From the NCBI GenBank assembly GCA_947500295.1, contig CANMRM010000004.1:249663-313662 (forward strand): a stretch of DNA of 64,000 nt, given 5' to 3'. Source of the DNA: an uncultured Kordiimonas sp. (GTDB lineage: Bacteria; Pseudomonadota; Alphaproteobacteria; Sphingomonadales; Kordiimonadaceae). A program made the translations under genes and the position numbers. The notes under the pieces were generated by a model that saw only the letters and a list, made by a program, of their open reading frames with translations, did not search any database and was not told the DNA's origin. Of the stretch, positions 1-11,541 are shown piece after piece (positions within the stretch are counted from its first letter, which is position 1; every line of letters starts with the position of its first letter).

Positions 1-2
1 AG

Positions 3-500
3 GTGGCGCTTGCGGCACCAGCACGCATCTCCGCTCTTATCGTTGGGGACATCGCCCCGGTCCGGTACGGCAACCATCATGATCGCATTCTGAAAGGGCT
101 CCAGGCCGTCTCGAAAGCCGCGCCTCAATCCCGTTCCGGCGCTCAGGAACTTCTGGCCGAATATGTTGACGAACCTGATGTGCTTAATTTTCTGATGACC
201 AACTGGCGACGCGATGACCAGGGAAAATGGTGCTGGCGCATCAACCTGCCAGCCATCGCGGCTCGGTATGCCGACATCGCAAACGGCAACGATAGTGGGC
301 GGTACGACGGCCCTGTATTGTTTTTACGCGGTGAACATTCGGACTATGTGCAAACAGCCCACCGCGATAAGATTCTTGCTTTATTCCCATCTGCAACGGT
401 AAAAACCATTGGAGGGACGGGTCATTGGCTGCACGCAGAAAAACCGGACATGGTTGCGCGCAGTATATTGAGATTTTTGGAACAGGCTGAACTATCCTGA
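3..500 (+). CDS. alpha/beta hydrolase, C-terminal part (5' truncated by window edge)
   Basis: C-terminal alpha/beta hydrolase pattern: 'GPVLFLRGEHSDYV' (strand plus Asp) and 'GTGHWLHAEKPD' (catalytic His region); gene likely starts upstream of the window. Confidence 0.75.
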   Translation: MALAAPARISALIVGDIAPVRYGNHHDRILKGLQAVSKAAPQSRSGAQELLAEYVDEPDVLNFLMTNWRRDDQGKWCWRINLPAIAARYADIANGNDSGRYDGPVLFLRGEHSDYVQTAHRDKILALFPSATVKTIGGTGHWLHAEKPDMVARSILRFLEQAELS

Positions 501-1645
501 TGCTCAGAGTTATTGTACCCGCACTGATCGCCTGCCTTGCATGGCTTGGGCCTGCCGCTTCAGCAACAACTGACAGCGAGGCATATGACAAGATTTTTCG
601 CGAAGGCATGGCGGGAAAAAAGATTCCCGGTGCAGCCTACGCTATTGTTGAAATGGGTGAGCCTTTGCAGGTCGGCACCTTCGGTACACGGGCAAAGGGC
701 CGGAATTTGCCAGTTACCAAAGACACGGTTTTCAGGCTGGCGTCTGTATCCAAAACATTTTCTGCAAGCCTTGTTGCGATGTTGGTGGAGGAAGGGCAGC
801 TTAGGCTGGATACAAAAGTCAGCCCTTTTGTGCCAACGTTTCAGCTTAAGAAAAAAGGCCACGCCGAGCGGATCGAGCTGTCGCATCTTTTGTCCCACAC
901 TGTTGGGCTGACGCCGAATTCCTACGACAATATGATCGAGGATGGCTGGGACCTGCCGAAAATTTTACCACGTTTCAAACGCCTGTCCCCTCTATGCGCG
1001 CCAGGTAACTGCTACGGGTATCAGAATATTGCTTTCAGCCTTGTGGAACCGGTGGTGGAAGCCGCAACACATGAGGAATTCGAGCGTCTGATGGAGGCGC
1101 GCATTCTGTCCCCACTGGGCATGGAAACCGCATCCATCGGTATGAAGGGGTATCTGGAAAAAGAGGATCGCGCGCATCCGCACCTGAACACAAGGCGCGG
1201 CTGGTACCGCACAAAAGTAAAGCCCAACTACTATAATGTTGCGCCTGCTGCCGGCGTGAACGCCAGCATCCAGGATATGGTGAAATGGGTTGAGAGCTAT
1301 CTTGGCTGGTACCCAGAGGTGATCAGCCCGGGTGTTATAGATATGGTGACGGAAAAACGTGTCCGCACGAAGCGCGAGCTCTACAAACGCCAATGGCGCC
1401 CCTATCTCGAAGACGCTCATTATGGTCTGGGTTGGCGTATCTATGACTTTGGCGATCATGAGATTGTGATGCATGCGGGTGGTGTTGCCGGCTTTCGCAG
1501 CATCGTGAGCTTTTCACAGGAGTTTGGAGTGGGCCTTGTTATCCTGATGAATGCAGAAAGCCGGGTTATTGATGACCTGACAGCACAGTTCTGGGATGCT
1601 CAGTTCAAAGAGCGCGAGCGACAAGCCACGCTTGCGGCACGCTAG
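500..1645 (+). CDS. serine hydrolase, beta-lactamase/class C-like family
   Basis: Signal peptide; 'SVSKTFSASLVAMLVEEGQLRLDTKV' (SxxK), 'YGYQNIAFSL' (YxN), 'HAGGVAGFRS' (HxG motif). Confidence 0.85.
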   Translation: MLRVIVPALIACLAWLGPAASATTDSEAYDKIFREGMAGKKIPGAAYAIVEMGEPLQVGTFGTRAKGRNLPVTKDTVFRLASVSKTFSASLVAMLVEEGQLRLDTKVSPFVPTFQLKKKGHAERIELSHLLSHTVGLTPNSYDNMIEDGWDLPKILPRFKRLSPLCAPGNCYGYQNIAFSLVEPVVEAATHEEFERLMEARILSPLGMETASIGMKGYLEKEDRAHPHLNTRRGWYRTKVKPNYYNVAPAAGVNASIQDMVKWVESYLGWYPEVISPGVIDMVTEKRVRTKRELYKRQWRPYLEDAHYGLGWRIYDFGDHEIVMHAGGVAGFRSIVSFSQEFGVGLVILMNAESRVIDDLTAQFWDAQFKERERQATLAAR

Positions 1646-2205
1646 GAAGCATCTGTATCGGTAAGCCCGCCAGGTCGCTGTCCATTTGGCCGCTGGCCGC
1701 CACGACCACGACCGCCTTTCTCCCCACGGCCTTCGCGTTCGCTGCTGCGTTCCTCGCGAGCCCTCTCCCTCATTGCGATCATAGCCTCTTCGGGGCTGAC
1801 AAGGCAGTCGCCGTCGCGGTCAAGGGCCGCAAACTGGCTGTGGCTGACATCACTCAACTCCTGTGAACTGATGGCACCTGACTGGTCTGTGTCGACATCA
1901 GAAAACAAATGGAAGAGGAAGCTTTTGTCCTCGAATTTGGCATAGCGGTATTCGCTTGATGCCAATTCTTCATCTTCGTTGGTGTCGAGGATATAAAACA
2001 ATTCGGCCCGCTCAAAAGCAACGTCGTCACAGGTAACGGCTCCATCGCTGTCATGATCCCAGCGCGCGAGAAAGCGTTCCTGCATTTCAGCCATGCGTTC
2101 CGGCGAGGGGGCAGGGCGCTCAGGACGCCTGTCTCCCGGGCCTGCACACGCAGCAAGACAAAGAGATGAAACAAGGGCAAGAGTTGCTGTCGTGCGTATC
2201 GGCAT
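1642..2205 (-). CDS. EF-hand repeat lipoprotein with Arg/Gly-rich tail
   Basis: Start chosen at MPIRTTATLALVSSLCLAACAG (lipobox-like LAAC); EF-hand-like loops DHDSDGAVTCDD, DTNEDEELASSE, DVDTDQSGAISSQE, DRDGDCLVSPEE. Confidence 0.8.
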   Translation of the reverse strand: MPIRTTATLALVSSLCLAACAGPGDRRPERPAPSPERMAEMQERFLARWDHDSDGAVTCDDVAFERAELFYILDTNEDEELASSEYRYAKFEDKSFLFHLFSDVDTDQSGAISSQELSDVSHSQFAALDRDGDCLVSPEEAMIAMRERAREERSSEREGRGEKGGRGRGGQRPNGQRPGGLTDTDAS

Positions 2206-2369
2206 GAAAGGTCCTTTATTGTATTTGGTTTCGTTTATACGAATGCCGGTTTTTAAACCTTCGTTCGTGCCGCCACTTTTTTCTGTTGTTTTACCAGCAA
2301 ATAAGCAGACTGTCCTCAATCTTCATCTTCGCAGGCACCGTGAGACAACTCAGAGAGAATGGATAGTGC

Positions 2370-3254
2370 GTGAATAATGTGGCCAGCCAATGGCTTCAGA
2401 CAACGGTTTTGACGATACTGGCGCTGATGGCGTTTGCGGCAAACTCAGTTTTGTGCCGTTTGGCGCTTGAAAACCAATTGATCGACCCCTCAAGTTTTAC
2501 ATTGGTACGTCTCGTGTCGGGTATTGCCATCTTGGCGCTGTTGGTTCGTGTCAGGCATGGAGCCCCCGATCCGGTGACAAGCGCCAGGTGGAGCACAAGT
2601 TTGATGCTATTTGTGTATGCCATCACCTTCTCGCTGGCCTACATTACGCTTGATACCGGGACAGGCGCGTTGATCCTGTTTGGGTCTTTGCAGGTAACTG
2701 TTGTGGTTGTCACCATGCGGTCGGGTGCGCGCTTGAGTATCAGCGAATGGATTGGGCTGATGCTGGCGCTTTTCGGTTTTGTTTATCTGATGCTGCCGGG
2801 CGCCAGTGCGCCGCCAATCGGTGGCTTTTTGCTTATGGTGTGTGCAGGGGCCTCGACGGCTATTTATACTCTCGCAGGCCGCGACTCCACGCAGCCGCTG
2901 CGGGATACCTATTTCAATTTTCTGCGAACAGCACCGATGCTTGTGCTGCTACTGGTGCCCATTTTCTTAGGTGGCAAAGTCTCCTCAGAGGGCGTTTTTT
3001 ACGCCGTCATCTCGGGCAGTGTCACCTCTGGGTTGGGGTATGCGGTCTGGTACAGTGCCCTGCGAGGTTTGTCCGCAATGCAGGCAGGTGTCCTGCAGCT
3101 TCTTGTACCTGTCATTGCCGCTCTTGGAGGCATGGTTTTTGTTTCCGAACCATTGGCGCCGCGTCTACCAATTTCTTCGCTGCTGATATTGGGTGGCATC
3201 ATGGTTTTGGTGCTCACCAGAAACCGTTCTCCCCAGCACGACACAGCCTCGTAG
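2370..3254 (+). CDS. DMT superfamily transporter (EamA domain)
   Basis: About 10 hydrophobic segments in EamA arrangement, two-repeat architecture. Confidence 0.8.
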   Translation: MNNVASQWLQTTVLTILALMAFAANSVLCRLALENQLIDPSSFTLVRLVSGIAILALLVRVRHGAPDPVTSARWSTSLMLFVYAITFSLAYITLDTGTGALILFGSLQVTVVVVTMRSGARLSISEWIGLMLALFGFVYLMLPGASAPPIGGFLLMVCAGASTAIYTLAGRDSTQPLRDTYFNFLRTAPMLVLLLVPIFLGGKVSSEGVFYAVISGSVTSGLGYAVWYSALRGLSAMQAGVLQLLVPVIAALGGMVFVSEPLAPRLPISSLLILGGIMVLVLTRNRSPQHDTAS

Positions 3255-3324
3255 CGGCAAATCGGCATCTCCGACTTTATTTCATTGACAGTCGACAGAC
3301 TTTCTCTATTTTCCGTCCTCGGTA

Positions 3325-3414
3325 CTTCCCCCAAACGGGAAGCAGCCGTCTGCGAGGTCGGCACACATTTTGGGACACGCCTCCCCAACGGGGCGCAACT
3401 ATCTGGAAGGATAG
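3325..3414 (+). promoter_or_regulatory. structured 5' leader of serC (candidate serC-motif-like RNA)
   Basis: Hairpin CTTCCC-ccaaac-GGGAAG (3325-3342); CCCC-aac-GGGG hairpin (3383-3393); CTATC-tggaag-GATAG (3399-3414) containing the Shine-Dalgarno-like GGAAGGA just before ATG at 3419. Confidence 0.45.
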
Positions 3415-3418
3415 AGAC

Positions 3419-4576
3419 ATGACGAAGCCACTTGTGGCGCCGCAGCGTCCAGAGTTCAGCTCTGGTCCGTGCGCCAAACGTCCGGGTTGGACACCGGACG
3501 TTCTTAATGACGCTCTTCTCGGGCGTTCGCACCGGTCAAAACCCGGTAAAGAAAAACTCCAGTATGCAATTGATAAAACACGCGAAATTCTAGGCGTGCC
3601 TGATGATTACCGGATTGGTATCGTGCCAGCATCCGACACTGGCGCGATGGAAATGGCGCTCTGGTCCATGCTGGGCGCGCGCGGCGTTGATATGTTGGCG
3701 TGGGAAAGCTTTGGCGCGGGTTGGGTAACTGACGTTGCCAAACAACTGCAGCTGGATGATGTGAATATCTACACAGCAGAGTATGGTGAACTGCCAGACC
3801 TGTCGAAAGTGGATACGGACCGCGATGTTGTGTTCACCTGGAACGGCACGACTTCCGGCGTGAAAGTGCCAGATGCCGACTGGATCAAGCCCGACCGCGA
3901 AGGTCTGACAATCTGCGATGCCACGTCGGCCGCGTTTGCCATGGATTTGCCGTTTGAAAAGCTAGATGTCGTTACCTACAGCTGGCAAAAAGTGCTAGGC
4001 GGCGAGGCGGCTCACGGCATGTTGATCCTGAGCCCGCGCGCTGTTGAACGCCTTGAAAACTATACACCTTCCTGGCCACTGCCAAAAATTTTCCGCCTGA
4101 CCAAAGGGGGCAAATTGATTGAAGGCATTTTCAAAGGCGCAACAATCAACACGCCGTCCATGCTGTGCGTTGAAGACTATATCGATACGCTGGAGTGGGC
4201 AGACAGCCTGGGTGGTCTGAGTGCCTTGACCGCGCGTTCCGAGGCCAATCTGGCGGTGCTTGCCGACTGGGTCGAAAGTTCCGACTGGGCAGCATTTTTG
4301 GCGGATGATCCGGCAACAATTTCAAATACTTCCGTCTGCCTCAAGGTTGTTGACCCCTGGCTTGCATCGCTCGACACAGATGCACAGGCAGCTGTGCCCA
4401 AGCAGCTTGCGGCACTGCTGGATGCTGAAGGTGTGGCCTATGACATCGGCGCCTACCGCGACGCGCCTCCGGGCCTCAGGATATGGGCCGGGGCGACAGT
4501 GGAGACGGATGACCTGAAGGCGCTGACGGCCTGGCTTGACTGGGCGTACGCGCATGTAAAAGCGTCCCACGCCTGA
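3419..4576 (+). CDS. serC: phosphoserine transaminase
   Basis: [24 protein letters not shown]... with PLP Lys region '[25 protein letters not shown]'; followed by serA. Confidence 0.93.
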   Translation: MTKPLVAPQRPEFSSGPCAKRPGWTPDVLNDALLGRSHRSKPGKEKLQYAIDKTREILGVPDDYRIGIVPASDTGAMEMALWSMLGARGVDMLAWESFGAGWVTDVAKQLQLDDVNIYTAEYGELPDLSKVDTDRDVVFTWNGTTSGVKVPDADWIKPDREGLTICDATSAAFAMDLPFEKLDVVTYSWQKVLGGEAAHGMLILSPRAVERLENYTPSWPLPKIFRLTKGGKLIEGIFKGATINTPSMLCVEDYIDTLEWADSLGGLSALTARSEANLAVLADWVESSDWAAFLADDPATISNTSVCLKVVDPWLASLDTDAQAAVPKQLAALLDAEGVAYDIGAYRDAPPGLRIWAGATVETDDLKALTAWLDWAYAHVKASHA

Positions 4577-4592
4577 ACAAAAGTGACAACTT

Positions 4593-4616
4593 AAGGTCGA
4601 AAATGTCGGCCTTTTC
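4593..4616 (+). terminator. weak hairpin plus T-rich run between serC and serA
   Basis: AAGGTCGA-aaatg-TCGGCCTT (8 bp with one G-U) followed by TTCC; short T-run, so may be attenuating only. Confidence 0.4.
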
Positions 4617-4664
4617 CTCAAAAGTTACGGTTTTGTACCGAAAAATGAATTGAAAGGCAGATCC

Positions 4665-6242
4665 ATGCCCAAAGTTTTAATCTCAGATAAAATGAGCCCG
4701 CTCGCTGAGCAGATTTTCAAAGAGCGTGGCATTGAAGTGGATTTCAAACCTGGTCTCAGCAAAGAAGAACTGATCGGCATTATAGGCGAGTATGATGGCC
4801 TTGCTGTTCGTTCAGCGACCAAAGCAACTCCGAATGTGTTGAAGGTGGCAAAAAACCTGAAAGTTATCGGTCGTGCCGGCATCGGAGTTGATAACATCGA
4901 TATCCCGGCAGCAACTGATGCGGGTGTTGTCGTCATGAACACACCGTTTGGCAACTCCATTACCACTGCCGAGCACGCGATTGCCATGATGATGGCGCTG
5001 GCGCGGCAAATCCCGCACGCAAACGAAAGCACTCAGGCTGGCAAGTGGGAAAAATCAAGGTTCATGGGCGTTGAACTCACCGGGAAAACCCTGGGCCTGA
5101 TCGGGTGCGGTAACATTGGCTCCATCGTTGCCGAGCGCGCATTGGGTCTCAAGATGAAAGTGGTGGCGTTTGACCCCTATCTTGCCGTTGAGCGCGCTGC
5201 GGACCTGGGTATCCAGAAAGTCGAACTTGATGAACTGTTTGAGCGCGCCGATGTGATTTCGCTGCATACGCCGCTTACCGACCAGACACGCGGTATCGTA
5301 GGTGTAGAAGCCCTCGCGAAAATGAAAGACGGCGTGCGTATCGTCAATTGTGCACGCGGCGGTTTGATCGATGAGGCCGCTCTCAAGGACGCGCTCGATA
5401 GCGGGAAGGTTTCCGGCGCAGCCCTCGATGTATTCGAGGTTGAACCTGCAACGGAAAACCCGCTTTTTGGCCACGAGAAAGTGATCTGTACACCACACCT
5501 TGGGGCTTCCACTAGCGAGGCACAGGTCAATGTTGCGCTACAGGTTGCCGAGCAGATGTCCGATTATCTGCTGACAGGCGGTGTCACCAATGCCCTGAAT
5601 ATGCCGTCGCTGAGCGCGGAAGAAGCCCCGAAATTGAAGCCCTACATGGAGCTTGCCAAGCAAATCGGCGGTTTCGCCGGCCAGATCACCGAGACGGGCC
5701 TCAAGCGTGTCGTGATTGAGTATGAAGGTCATGTGGGAAGCTTGAATACCAGTCCGCTGACCGCTGTGGTGCTTGAAGGGCTGCTGTCTCCACTGATGAG
5801 CAGCATCAACATGGTCAACGCGCCTGTGGTCGCCAAGAAACGCAACATCCAGATCACGGAAGTCAAGCATGACCGCGGCGGTGACTATCACACCCTGATC
5901 AAACTGACGGTGGACACCGAACGTGGGTCACGCTCTATTTCCGGCACCTTGTTCGCAAATCAGAAGCCCAGGATTGTCGAAGTCAATGACGTCATGCTGG
6001 AGGCGGAACTTGCGCCGAACATGCTCTATGTCGTTAATGATGACAAACCCGGCTTTATTGGAGCGCTTGGTTCGCTGCTGGGCCACAATGGTGTCAATGT
6101 TGCGACCTTTGCGCTGGGTCGGAAAGTGCTGGGTGAAGAGGCGGTTGCGCTGGTGGCTGTCGATGAGCCGGTTAAGGATATTGTGCTTGACCAACTGGCT
6201 GCTCTCGCGCATGTACGACAGGCTAAAAAACTGTCGTTCTAA
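4665..6242 (+). CDS. serA: D-3-phosphoglycerate dehydrogenase
   Basis: MPKVLISDKMSPLAEQIFKERGIEVDF; NAD-binding 'GLIGCGNIGSIVAERA'; C-terminal ACT-type region; downstream of serC. Confidence 0.95.
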   Translation: MPKVLISDKMSPLAEQIFKERGIEVDFKPGLSKEELIGIIGEYDGLAVRSATKATPNVLKVAKNLKVIGRAGIGVDNIDIPAATDAGVVVMNTPFGNSITTAEHAIAMMMALARQIPHANESTQAGKWEKSRFMGVELTGKTLGLIGCGNIGSIVAERALGLKMKVVAFDPYLAVERAADLGIQKVELDELFERADVISLHTPLTDQTRGIVGVEALAKMKDGVRIVNCARGGLIDEAALKDALDSGKVSGAALDVFEVEPATENPLFGHEKVICTPHLGASTSEAQVNVALQVAEQMSDYLLTGGVTNALNMPSLSAEEAPKLKPYMELAKQIGGFAGQITETGLKRVVIEYEGHVGSLNTSPLTAVVLEGLLSPLMSSINMVNAPVVAKKRNIQITEVKHDRGGDYHTLIKLTVDTERGSRSISGTLFANQKPRIVEVNDVMLEAELAPNMLYVVNDDKPGFIGALGSLLGHNGVNVATFALGRKVLGEEAVALVAVDEPVKDIVLDQLAALAHVRQAKKLSF

Positions 6243-6263
6243 CCAACCAGAGGAGCGGACCAG

Positions 6264-7439
6264 ATGAACGGTCCCAAATCATCCTCGGCGGGCAGCGAAT
6301 ATGCCCGCCAAGCCCTGTTGCCCGAAGGATTTCGCGATCAGCTTGCGCCAAAGGCCGAGCATGAGGCAACGCTGGTGCGCGGCTTGATAGATTGCTTCCT
6401 TTCATATGGGTACGACCGGGTTGCGCCACCTGTTGTGGAGTATGAGCAAAGCCTGCTGGTTGGTGCCGGTGCAACGCGCGCGAATACCATGTTCAGGGTC
6501 ATGGACCCTGATACCCAAAGCATGATGGCGGTCAGAGCTGACATGACTGTCCAGATTTCACGCTTGGCGGCGACCAGGCTGTCCGACAGCCCGCGCCCGC
6601 TTCGGCTCAGCTATACGGGCAATGTGCTGAGGACCAAAGGAAGCCAGGTGCGGCCGACACGTCAGTTCGTGCAAGCCGGTATCGAATTGATAGGATCAAC
6701 GAGCCTTGAAGCTGAATTTGAGGTGGTGAAAGTCGCCATCGAAGCACTGGAGCGTGTTGGTATCCGGGAGATGTCGATTGACCTGACGCTTGCACCCTTG
6801 CTGCAGATGATAGCTGACAAGCACGCATTGGCGGCCACAGACCGGGAAAGTGTCTTTGAGGCTCTGAATGCCAAGGACCGGGGTGCGCTCGCCTCGGCAC
6901 CCGCTGGTGCAAGGCAGGAATTTGAAGCTTTGCTGGACGCTTCCGGCACTGCGGCACAGGCTTTGCCTGCGCTCAAAAAACTGGAGCTCAAAGGTGCAGC
7001 GGGCCAGCTTGTTGCGCGGCTTGGGCGGCTGTTGGATATGATTGCTGGCCACATGCCTGATATGCAAATCACAGTCGACCCCTGCGAAAGCCATGGGTTC
7101 GAATACAAGAGCGGTATCGGCTTTGCCTTGTTTGCCAAAGGTAACCAAAGCGAGCTGGGTCGAGGTGGCCGCTATCTTGTTGACCACCCTGATGGACATG
7201 CTGAGGAAGCTGCCGGATTTTCCGTTTATCTGGACAGTCTGGTGGAAGCACTTCCGGTGCCTGTCAGAAGCGACAAACTGTTTTTGCCTTATGGAACAAG
7301 TGACAAGGATGCGGCAGCTCAGCGGGCATCCGGCTGGCGCACTATTCAAGGCTTGACAGACGAGCCGGATGCCGCCAAAGAAGCGCGTCGCCTTGGGTGT
7401 AGTCATATCCTGGCGAACGGCAAAATCAGTAGCGTTTAA
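6264..7439 (+). CDS. hisZ: ATP phosphoribosyltransferase regulatory subunit
   Basis: HisRS-like: 'ALLPEGFRDQLAPKAEHEATLVRGLIDCFLSYGYDRVAPPVVEYEQSLL', 'MRADMTVQISRLAATRL', 'SGIGFALFA'; between serA and purA. Confidence 0.85.
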   Translation: MNGPKSSSAGSEYARQALLPEGFRDQLAPKAEHEATLVRGLIDCFLSYGYDRVAPPVVEYEQSLLVGAGATRANTMFRVMDPDTQSMMAVRADMTVQISRLAATRLSDSPRPLRLSYTGNVLRTKGSQVRPTRQFVQAGIELIGSTSLEAEFEVVKVAIEALERVGIREMSIDLTLAPLLQMIADKHALAATDRESVFEALNAKDRGALASAPAGARQEFEALLDASGTAAQALPALKKLELKGAAGQLVARLGRLLDMIAGHMPDMQITVDPCESHGFEYKSGIGFALFAKGNQSELGRGGRYLVDHPDGHAEEAAGFSVYLDSLVEALPVPVRSDKLFLPYGTSDKDAAAQRASGWRTIQGLTDEPDAAKEARRLGCSHILANGKISSV

Positions 7440-7449
7440 CGGCACCTGA

Positions 7450-8769
<1,320 letters not shown>

Positions 8770-8960
8770 CTTCGTGTTAACCATCTAAAGTCCCGTTTTC
8801 TTTACGTTAATAAATTGCCTGTAGCATAGTATGTGAAGAAACCCCCTTTTGCTTTTTTTTGAGGCAAATGTTGGGTGTTTTCTCGTTACAGATTGTTGAC
8901 TTGACGGGAAATGTTGTTGAAGAATCAACAGGGTTCGGGACGTACTGAGGGGATTGCACG

Positions 8961-10985
8961 GTGAGCGGCGAAAATGCGCCAGTTCCTGACAGCCAGAGTG
9001 CATTTGGTGATCGCTATGAAGTGATCACAGCGACACCGCTGCCTGAGTTCAGCACGCGCGGTGGCGACGCTTTTGCCGTGAAAGACAGGGAAAAGTCTGG
9101 CGGCGATATCTATGCGCTTGTTCACCATCCGTCGATACCCCTGAGGAACGAAGTCTACAAAACCCTGCGTGGCAAGCCAGTTGCCAATTTGATCTGCCCG
9201 GTTGATCGGGGATTGATGAATCTCCTTATCAATGGCCGTAAAGTACAGCGCCTGGTGACTATTTTCGGTCGGCCGACGGGCGGTGCTTTGATGGGGCAGG
9301 ACGGCAAGGTAAACCCCCGCGTGAACGCCAACCGCCTGCGGCAGAATGTTGCGCTGTCAATCCTGAAGGCGATTACGGCACTTCACAAACGTGGCTTCAT
9401 GCATCGTTCGATCATGCCAACCAACGTGTATTTCAGTACCCCGAGCAGTGATGACGTGGTTATCGGGGAGTGTTACAGCATGCCCCCCGGCTATCAGCAG
9501 CCGTTTGCCATGGAGTCGCTTGATCTGGCGCTTGCTGACGGTACCGCCCGCGGGGCCGGTGATGTTGAATCTGACTATTATCAGATGGGTGCAACGATGC
9601 AGGCACTCTACTTCGGCGAACAAATCTGGCGAGGCCGCGACCGCGACAGCATGCTGATGGCACGGGTTAACCAGGGCTCATTTTGGGCCTTGAGCGGTGG
9701 CCGCGAGGTGCCGGGTGCGCTTGGAAGCCTCATTCGAGGCCTGACAGCTGACGAAATTGATGAACGCTGGGGTGCTGAAGAGGTTCTGGACTGGTTCGAA
9801 GGCGTTGGGAAACCAAAACGAACCACGATGAAAGCCTGGTCGATGAACAGGCCAACAAACTTCAAGGGTGTTGCGGTTGTTGACCGTCGACTGCTGGCTC
9901 ATGCATTTGCCCGAGACCCTGCGGAGGCGGCGAGTTTTCTGAAGTCGATTGATTTTCCGTCCTGGGTCCAAATGTCGTTCAGGGACGAGATTTTGACCGA
10001 CCGGCTGGAATCCTTGCTGAACGTAAAGCCTGATAGTGGTTTTGGCGGCATGCGTTCGGATGATTACAAGATGGTTACCCGGGTATGTATGTTCCTGCAC
10101 CCGACAGGCCCCATTCATTACAAGGGCCATTCCTTCTTTCTTGGTGGCATTCCTTCCATGATTGCTGAGGCATTTTCCCGGGATGACAGGGAAACGCTGT
10201 CTGCCATCGTTGATTTGCTCGATGCGAAATTTCTGCAGACTTTGGCAGATGTTGCCGAAGTTCAGGGCGTGAAACTGGGAACTCATCTTGCAGACCTGCG
10301 ACGGGTGATGGCGTTTGCAGCCAGCAAACAGCTGGGCAAGGGAATGGAACGAGTTCTCTATGAGCTAAATCCCATTCTGCCGTGCGTGTCCCAACGATTT
10401 GGCAATGTCTGGATCGGTTCCATCATCCAAATGATGCGGGCCCTGGAGCGCATAGCTGCCTCTGGGACCACGCGGAACATTCTGCTGGACCGCCATCTGG
10501 CTGCATTCTGCGCAACGCACGGCGTGGATCTGGAGCGGGAATTCAATAATCTCGCGGCAGCGCAGCACAGTCCTGCCAAATTCAACAGTTTGTCGCTTAA
10601 CTTCTTTGGTCTTTTGCAGCAGCGCTGCAAAATGGAGGCGCTGCCCAACCTGACCTCCAAGCTGGTGGATGGGCTCGCTCCTGCCGTTAAAGGCCTCAAG
10701 AACAAGAAGCGACGAGAACAGGTTCAGGCCGCGCTCGAAAAGAGCAAAAAGGGTGGGGATATCGCCAAGCTCTCGTCCGAGGTCAACATGGTAAAAGTAC
10801 AGGCTGAAGATGCGCGCGAGTTTGCCCAGGCCCGAACACTGGTAGCCCGATTGGAGCGCGAGCGTAAAAAACTTCTTCGCAAAGTCCAGCCAAATGACCC
10901 GGAGGCACGCAAGATTGGCTTGAAGGGCAGTCGGATAATTGCCTTGGCTGGGTTTCTTATCGTGGCCTTCCTGACATTTTTCTGA
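8961..10985 (+). CDS. protein kinase-like (probable pseudokinase) protein with C-terminal TM segment
   Basis: Kinase-fold pattern 'ALHKRGFMHRSIMPTNVYFS' (degenerate HRDxKxxN), 'DVESDYYQMGATMQALYFGEQIW', 'LTADEIDERWGAEEVLDWF'; C-terminal 'GSRIIALAGFLIVAFLTFF'; GTG start. Confidence 0.75.
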   Translation: MSGENAPVPDSQSAFGDRYEVITATPLPEFSTRGGDAFAVKDREKSGGDIYALVHHPSIPLRNEVYKTLRGKPVANLICPVDRGLMNLLINGRKVQRLVTIFGRPTGGALMGQDGKVNPRVNANRLRQNVALSILKAITALHKRGFMHRSIMPTNVYFSTPSSDDVVIGECYSMPPGYQQPFAMESLDLALADGTARGAGDVESDYYQMGATMQALYFGEQIWRGRDRDSMLMARVNQGSFWALSGGREVPGALGSLIRGLTADEIDERWGAEEVLDWFEGVGKPKRTTMKAWSMNRPTNFKGVAVVDRRLLAHAFARDPAEAASFLKSIDFPSWVQMSFRDEILTDRLESLLNVKPDSGFGGMRSDDYKMVTRVCMFLHPTGPIHYKGHSFFLGGIPSMIAEAFSRDDRETLSAIVDLLDAKFLQTLADVAEVQGVKLGTHLADLRRVMAFAASKQLGKGMERVLYELNPILPCVSQRFGNVWIGSIIQMMRALERIAASGTTRNILLDRHLAAFCATHGVDLEREFNNLAAAQHSPAKFNSLSLNFFGLLQQRCKMEALPNLTSKLVDGLAPAVKGLKNKKRREQVQAALEKSKKGGDIAKLSSEVNMVKVQAEDAREFAQARTLVARLERERKKLLRKVQPNDPEARKIGLKGSRIIALAGFLIVAFLTFF

Positions 10986-10993
10986 GGTAAAGC

Positions 10994-11506
10994 ATGAGCA
11001 AAAAGAAAAAAGCACCTGCTGTTCGCCGCCGCCGTCGCCCCCAGAGGGAGATGTCCGGCTTTGCGCCCATGCTGGTTGTAGGCTTTGCGGGCGCAGCGCT
11101 ATACAGCCTCGGTTCGGCCATCATTATGGCGCTGGGCATAGCCCCGACAATCGTGCTCGGTTTCACCGGAAAAGGTGAATTTAAGGCTGAGCGCCTGCAG
11201 TGTGTCGGGTTTTGTAATCTGGCGGGTGTTCTACCCTTCATGTACCAGGCCAAATTGCGGGGTTGGGAAGCCGTAGTCGGTGACGCGATCAATATTGTCC
11301 TGATGTTTGGTTCGGCGGCTATTGGTTATGCGCTTGTGTATGTGGGACCCATGGTTGCTGCATTTGTGCTGCAGGGCCTGAACGAAGACAGGCTAAAAAA
11401 GATCGGGCAGCAAAGGCAGTCGCTTGTTGACCTTTGGAGCCACGAAGTGCTTGGCGATAGGGAAGAAGAGCAAAAACAGAACGCGGGCAAAGGATTTATC
11501 CGCTAA
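10994..11506 (+). CDS. small membrane protein with highly basic N-terminus, unknown function
   Basis: MSKKKKAPAVRRRRRPQREMSGFAPMLVVGFAGAALYSLG...; three hydrophobic segments; starts 8 bp after the pseudokinase stop. Confidence 0.75.
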   Translation: MSKKKKAPAVRRRRRPQREMSGFAPMLVVGFAGAALYSLGSAIIMALGIAPTIVLGFTGKGEFKAERLQCVGFCNLAGVLPFMYQAKLRGWEAVVGDAINIVLMFGSAAIGYALVYVGPMVAAFVLQGLNEDRLKKIGQQRQSLVDLWSHEVLGDREEEQKQNAGKGFIR

Positions 11507-11541
11507 CTGTTGCTGTCCGCTGACCTGAAAGCGCGGCGACT

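Noticed and set aside
2747-3418. Long in-frame N-terminal extension of the serC ORF
   Set aside because: Runs in an alternative frame through the EamA transporter gene and is low-complexity/Arg-Cys rich; SerC homology begins at [18 protein letters not shown] (3419).
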